A DNA stretch of 7,371 nt from a candidate division CSSED10-310 bacterium (lineage in GTDB: Bacteria > CSSED10-310 > JAFGDC01), in contig JAFGDC010000248.1 in NCBI GenBank assembly GCA_016932295.1, positions 1 through 7,371 on the forward strand. The letters run 5' to 3'. The notes under the pieces were generated by a model. That model made no database searches, had not been told where the DNA came from, and was given only the letters and a program-made list of their open reading frames with translations. The stretch's first letter is position 1. Each line of letters begins with the position of its first letter. Both the position numbers and the translations under genes were made by a program. This document shows, in pieces, positions 1 to 7,371 of this stretch.

Positions 1-4538
<4,538 letters not shown>

Positions 4539-4547
4539 TCGATCTTG

Positions 4548-4551
4548 CTCC
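4548..4551 (-). promoter_or_regulatory. Ribosome binding site that favours the GTG start at 4538
   Basis: On the minus strand GGAG lies 9 bases before the GTG at 4538-4536. The competing in-frame GTG at 4622-4620 has only AAGAAG five bases upstream. The better match and the onset of hydrophobic character soon after residue 1 make 4538 the preferred start. Confidence 0.5.
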
Positions 4552-4673
4552 AATCTCACATGCGCGGGAAGACGGCACCACACGGGAAGAGTAGCATCCC
4601 GCGCGCCGGCCGGAAAGAACACGGGCGCTTCTTATCGCGGAACCGGTCCATGTAACGTCTCTTTCCGAACAGT

Positions 4674-4687
4674 ATAGCATCTGCTAT
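4674..4687. repeat. Short inverted repeat (ATAGCA-TC-TGCTAT) between divergent -10 elements
   Basis: Perfect 6-base arms separated by 2 bases. The left arm overlaps the minus-strand TATACT hexamer, and the right arm ends two bases before the plus-strand TATAAT. Position and symmetry are those of an operator for a dimeric regulator able to affect both directions. No regulator gene is visible in the window. A chance repeat in an AT-rich promoter is also possible. Confidence 0.35.
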
Positions 4688-4755
4688 CGTATAATCGCTT
4701 GGTGTCTGTCGATTCCTTTCCCATGGTCTGGTTTCAGGATCTGGTTGAGAAATGA

Positions 4756-4772
4756 GTGCCGGGAATTGGCAC
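4756..4772 (+). other. Small hairpin in the plus-strand leader
   Basis: GTGCC and GGCAC pair around a 7-base loop (GGGAATT). The structure lies 15 bases upstream of the Shine-Dalgarno of the YihY gene, with no U-tract, so it is not an intrinsic terminator. It also contains the in-frame GTG at 4756, which could be mistaken for the start codon of the YihY gene. The stem is short and any effect on translation is speculative. Confidence 0.3.
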
Positions 4773-4787
4773 GACGGCCACATTCAC

Positions 4788-4793
4788 AAGGAG
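4788..4793 (+). promoter_or_regulatory. Ribosome binding site AAGGAG that decides the YihY start
   Basis: A near-perfect Shine-Dalgarno, AAGGAG, lies 7 bases before the GTG at 4801. The in-frame upstream GTG at 4756 and the internal ATG at 4837 lack comparable sites. This places the start at 4801. Confidence 0.75.
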
Positions 4794-4800
4794 CGCGCCC

Positions 4801-6144
4801 GTGCGGGTGGATGTCGGACGAATCAAAACTGGGGCGATGAAGGTCCATGACCTGCTGAAAGGGGATCTTCTCAAGATCGAAATTTCGCCCGGGGCAAGAA
4901 TCAAGAAGCTGATCCTCCGTCAGACCCAGGTCCTGTACCTGGTCATTCGCGGATTCCGCGCCGATAAATGCTCACTGCACGCTTCCTCGCTCACGTACAT
5001 GACACTGTTTTCGATTGTTCCCCTGTTTGCCTTCGGTTTCGCCCTTTCCAAAGGCTTCGGCGTCGCCAATGCTATCCGGCCGCTCCTGGATCGATTGACG
5101 GTAGGCCAGCAAGATGTCGCCCTCTATCTCCTGGAATATATCAACCGCACCAATGTCGGCGCGCTCGGCACCATTGGCCTGCTCACCCTGGTGATCACCA
5201 TCGTCGCCACGTTCAGCAAGGTGGAGAGCACGTTCAACACCATCTGGGGGGTGAAGAAATCACGGTCCGTATCCAGGAAGATAACCGATTACATAAGCGT
5301 TGTGGTGGTGGTGCCGATTCTGATCGTGGCTTCCACCGGACTCAACACCACCCTTGCCTCCAATACCATGGTCAACAAGCTCCGTTCCTTCATGATCATC
5401 AGCGACATCATCAATTTCAGCTTCAAGGCTTCACCCTATGTGATCATCTGGATAGCATTCACCTTCCTCTACAGTTTTATTCCGAACACAAGGGTGCGAA
5501 CCTGGCCTTCTTTGTACGGGGGAGTGATCGCCGGCTCCATATGGCAGGGGGCGCAATGGGGCTTCATTCGGTTCCAGGTCGGCGTGTCCAAATACAACGC
5601 ACTGTACGGCACGTTCGCATCGTTGCCGATCTTTCTCCTGTGGGTATACATCAGTTGGAACATTATCTTGTTGGGCGCTCAATTCAGTTATGTCCGCCAG
5701 AACATCCGCACCATCCGCGAACAGATCGACCCACGCCTCATCTCCGAATTCGTGCGGGAGATCCTCGCGGTCCGGATCATGCTGTCGATCGTTGAGCAGT
5801 TCCGTGCCGGCGGGGCACCGCTCAATGGCACAACGCTGGCGGAACGCATTGGAGTACCGGTGAAGGTGGTCAGGGACCTGCTGTTCAGGATGATTGATCT
5901 CGGCCTGATTACCGAAGTCACCAATGGACCGCTGGCAGTCGTCCTCGCTGTACCACCAGAGCGCGTGACCGTGCGTTACGTCATATCCACCCTGCATAAC
6001 TGGGAACCCATCCACCTCTCCTATGACCGCGACCAGATCATCACCCGCATCGAAAAACTCCTGACACACCATATGCAGTCACGATCGGATAAGGACATGG
6101 ATGCCCCGCTTCACACACTGTTCCATTCGGAACCCTCGCAATGA
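4801..6144 (+). CDS. YihY/BrkB family (UPF0761) inner-membrane protein with C-terminal winged-helix-like domain
   Basis: 447 residues from GTG 4801. Six hydrophobic segments lie at about residues 62-83, 120-140, 161-181, 212-227, 237-255 and 271-294, the usual core of the YihY/BrkB family. Family features include SSLTYMTLFSIVPLFAF in the first span and the signature YNALYGTFASLPIFLLWVY (265-283) in the last. Many members were once labelled ribonuclease BN; that activity belongs to another protein in E. coli, and the molecular function of this family is not settled. After a basic stretch comes a soluble region (about 318-385): SIVEQF, LAERIGVPVKVVRDLLFRMIDLGLI, then a short beta-wing. This looks like a winged-helix fold, as seen in the longer YihY proteins. 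No DNA-binding role can be claimed. Stop TGA overlaps the start of the next gene. ATG 4837 and GTG 4756 are alternative starts. Confidence 0.93.
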   Translation: MRVDVGRIKTGAMKVHDLLKGDLLKIEISPGARIKKLILRQTQVLYLVIRGFRADKCSLHASSLTYMTLFSIVPLFAFGFALSKGFGVANAIRPLLDRLTVGQQDVALYLLEYINRTNVGALGTIGLLTLVITIVATFSKVESTFNTIWGVKKSRSVSRKITDYISVVVVVPILIVASTGLNTTLASNTMVNKLRSFMIISDIINFSFKASPYVIIWIAFTFLYSFIPNTRVRTWPSLYGGVIAGSIWQGAQWGFIRFQVGVSKYNALYGTFASLPIFLLWVYISWNIILLGAQFSYVRQNIRTIREQIDPRLISEFVREILAVRIMLSIVEQFRAGGAPLNGTTLAERIGVPVKVVRDLLFRMIDLGLITEVTNGPLAVVLAVPPERVTVRYVISTLHNWEPIHLSYDRDQIITRIEKLLTHHMQSRSDKDMDAPLHTLFHSEPSQ

Positions 6145-7371
6145 TAGACGATTCCGGTCCCATTCCTCCTCTGCGTCCCCTGGAATATATACCCTACCAG
6201 CAACAGGATTCAGTCATGATCGCCATCCGCGATCCCATGAAACTCAGCCCCATCATCATCATCTCTCCATCAGCCCACGCCATTCTGCGACTGATTGACG
6301 GCAAGAGAACCGTACTGGACATTCAGGCTGAATTCATGCGACGCCACGGCGAACTGCTCTACAGCCATCTGATCCGTGATCTCATCAACCGCCTGAACGA
6401 GTATCACCTGTTCGCCAATGAGGATTTCAGAGAGTTCTACATCGCCCTGAAGGCAGAATTCGCCGGCGCTGGAGTGCATGAAAGCGTGCTGGCCGGAGAG
6501 AGCTATCCCGATGATCCGGAACAACTCGCCACCATGTTGGTGGAACTTACCGGCATCCCGGCCGCCGCCAATGGAGGAAGCAGCGGAGCGACGGCTTCGG
6601 GACTGCGCGGACTGGTCGTTCCGCACATCGATTTCCAGCGCGGCGGCGCGGTGTATGGCAAGGGCTATGAATTACTCCTCCAAGTCCCCCGACCGGATAC
6701 GATCGTTATCCTCGGTATCGATCATCTCGGTTCGCCCGGACCTGTCATTCTGAGTCGAAAATCGTTTCAGACGCCCTTGGGGTTGGTTACCGCCGATCAG
6801 TCACTACTCGGGTTGCTGACGGAAGCCTGCGGAAATCAACTGTACACGGACGAATTCGCGCATCGCTCCGAACACTCGGTTGAATTCCAGGTACTGATGC
6901 TGCAGCACATCTTTGGACAGGCGGTCCCTCAAATTGTCCCGGTCCTGGTCTCGAACCTGCGCTCCAAGAGCGATCCCGGTGGGGATCCATTGATCCAATC
7001 CTTTACCGGATGCCTGCGTAACGCCATGCACCGCATGGGGGACAAGCTGCTCATCATCGCTTCGGTGGATTTGAGTCACGTGGGAACTCAGTTTGGCGGT
7101 CCCGCGCTCGACAAGCACGAACTGCACGGAATAGGAGAATACGATGCCGGCATCCTGCGGCAGGTTGTCGCCCTCGACAGCCGGAAACTGGCCGAACTGA
7201 TTCATGAGGATCCCCGCCCGCACAATGTGTGCGGATATCCCGCCCTTTTCGTTCTCACCCTGCTGATGGAAGGGATGCGCGGCGAAACGGTCCAGTACCG
7301 GCAATGGTTCGACGAACCCGGGGGGTCCTGTGTGACCTTCGCCGCCGTCGGATTCTTCGATCGTGCCTCCA
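6141..7371 (+). CDS. PqqD-like domain fused to MEMO-family protein (AmmeMemoRadiSam system protein B type), 3' end cut off by window edge
   Basis: Starts at ATG 6141, overlapping the TGA of the YihY gene (ATGA), so translation is probably coupled. 410 residues are visible. Residues about 25-93 resemble PqqD: DPMKLSPIIIIS, then AHAILRLIDGKRTVLDIQAEF and a helical end (LIRDLINRLNEYHLF). In RiPP pathways such domains bind precursor peptides for radical SAM enzymes. The MEMO domain follows from about residue 112: AGESYPDDPEQLATML (118-133), VVPHIDFQRGG (159-169), VILGIDHLG (189-197), HRSEHSVEFQ (241-250), IASVDLSHVG (306-315) and NVCGYPAL (362-369). H162, H195 and S312 align with the metal-ligand positions of human MEMO1, where the third is Cys. 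The family is known in the AMMECR1-MEMO-radical SAM gene set of unknown function; neither partner is in the window. The text ends at a typical MEMO C-terminal strand (CVTFAAVGFF), so only a few residues should be missing. Confidence 0.9.
   Translation, partial: MIDDSGPIPPLRPLEYIPYQQQDSVMIAIRDPMKLSPIIIISPSAHAILRLIDGKRTVLDIQAEFMRRHGELLYSHLIRDLINRLNEYHLFANEDFREFYIALKAEFAGAGVHESVLAGESYPDDPEQLATMLVELTGIPAAANGGSSGATASGLRGLVVPHIDFQRGGAVYGKGYELLLQVPRPDTIVILGIDHLGSPGPVILSRKSFQTPLGLVTADQSLLGLLTEACGNQLYTDEFAHRSEHSVEFQVLMLQHIFGQAVPQIVPVLVSNLRSKSDPGGDPLIQSFTGCLRNAMHRMGDKLLIIASVDLSHVGTQFGGPALDKHELHGIGEYDAGILRQVVALDSRKLAELIHEDPRPHNVCGYPALFVLTLLMEGMRGETVQYRQWFDEPGGSCVTFAAVGFFDRAS
6213..6419 (+). other. PqqD-like (RRE-type) domain coding segment
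   Basis: Encodes about 69 residues at the N terminus of the MEMO protein. The central pattern, small residue-x-x-ILRLIDGKRTVLDI followed by an amphipathic helix and a second helix ending in LNEYHLF, matches what I know of PqqD and its relatives: a winged-helix-like fold that in RiPP systems acts as the peptide-recognition element. The PqqD call is from pattern only. A general winged-helix domain with no peptide role is the main alternative. Confidence 0.65.

Larger units (their letters stand above)
4539..4800. promoter_or_regulatory. Divergent promoter region between the two gene pairs
   Basis: All genes point away from this 262-base gap, so both transcripts must start here or further up. 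TATAAT at 4690-4695 is a consensus -10 hexamer for the plus arm. Its -35 match is poor: CGAACA at 4666-4671 with an 18-base spacer. On the minus strand TATACT at 4676-4671 could serve the membrane-protein gene, also without a convincing -35. Between the hexamers lies the inverted repeat ATAGCA-TC-TGCTAT. The plus leader would be about 100 bases and the minus leader about 125 bases. The poor -35 elements fit activator-dependent or weak promoters, which is inference. Confidence 0.45.

Noticed and set aside
4723..4755. Possible 10-codon leader peptide (MVWFQDLVEK) upstream of the YihY gene
   Set aside because: No Shine-Dalgarno precedes the ATG, there is no run of regulatory codons, and no terminator/antiterminator pair follows. 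An ORF this short is expected by chance.
5431..6072. Long minus-strand open frame (213 codons) opposite the YihY gene
   Set aside because: The plus strand has a clear family match across the same bases. The minus frame yields a low-complexity, charged product with no recognisable motif, typical of an antisense shadow in GC-rich DNA.
6247..6262. ATC trinucleotide run resembling a microsatellite
   Set aside because: It encodes consecutive isoleucines in a beta strand of the PqqD-like domain. Only four full units, too short to suggest phase variation, and triplet changes would keep the frame.
6804..7304. Minus-strand open frame (166 codons) opposite the MEMO domain
   Set aside because: It lies wholly within the well-supported MEMO coding region and shows no ribosome site or motif of its own.

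Overview
The window is a gene-dense stretch of bacterial chromosome with two divergent gene pairs and almost no non-coding DNA. Base composition is moderately GC-rich and even throughout. I see no RNA gene, CRISPR array, insertion sequence, prophage gene or attachment site. The host is probably an uncultivated, environmental Gram-negative-type bacterium. It has a ProRS of the archaeal/eukaryotic-like class (shared by several bacterial phyla), a very large multi-membrane-span glycosyltransferase-like protein with a carbohydrate-binding tail, and a PqqD-MEMO fusion protein. None of these fixes the phylum, so I leave it open.

Minus-strand arm (4538 down to 1). First comes a long gene for a membrane protein of about 1031 residues. 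It has a GT-C-like N-terminal membrane half with a GDEPYY motif, then a soluble beta-rich segment, a helical segment, and a C-terminal domain resembling the Ca-dependent xylan-binding CBM60 family. Only 34 bases separate it from proS (prolyl-tRNA synthetase), whose last codons lie beyond the left edge. The spacing suggests one transcript.

Divergent control region (4539-4800). It holds a Pribnow-like hexamer on each strand flanking a 6-bp inverted repeat, the ribosome binding sites of both outward genes, and a small leader hairpin.

Plus-strand arm (4801 to 7371). A YihY/BrkB-family membrane protein with a C-terminal winged-helix-like domain is followed, with an ATGA stop/start overlap, by a MEMO-family protein ('AmmeMemoRadiSam system protein B' type). 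The latter carries an N-terminal PqqD-like domain and runs off the right edge within a few residues of its expected end. The overlap implies translational coupling. The rest of the AMMECR1/MEMO/radical-SAM set, if present, should lie just downstream or elsewhere in the genome.

The most unusual items are two domain fusions: the GT-C-like protein with a CBM60-like tail, and PqqD with MEMO. I found no evidence of a defence system or mobile element.
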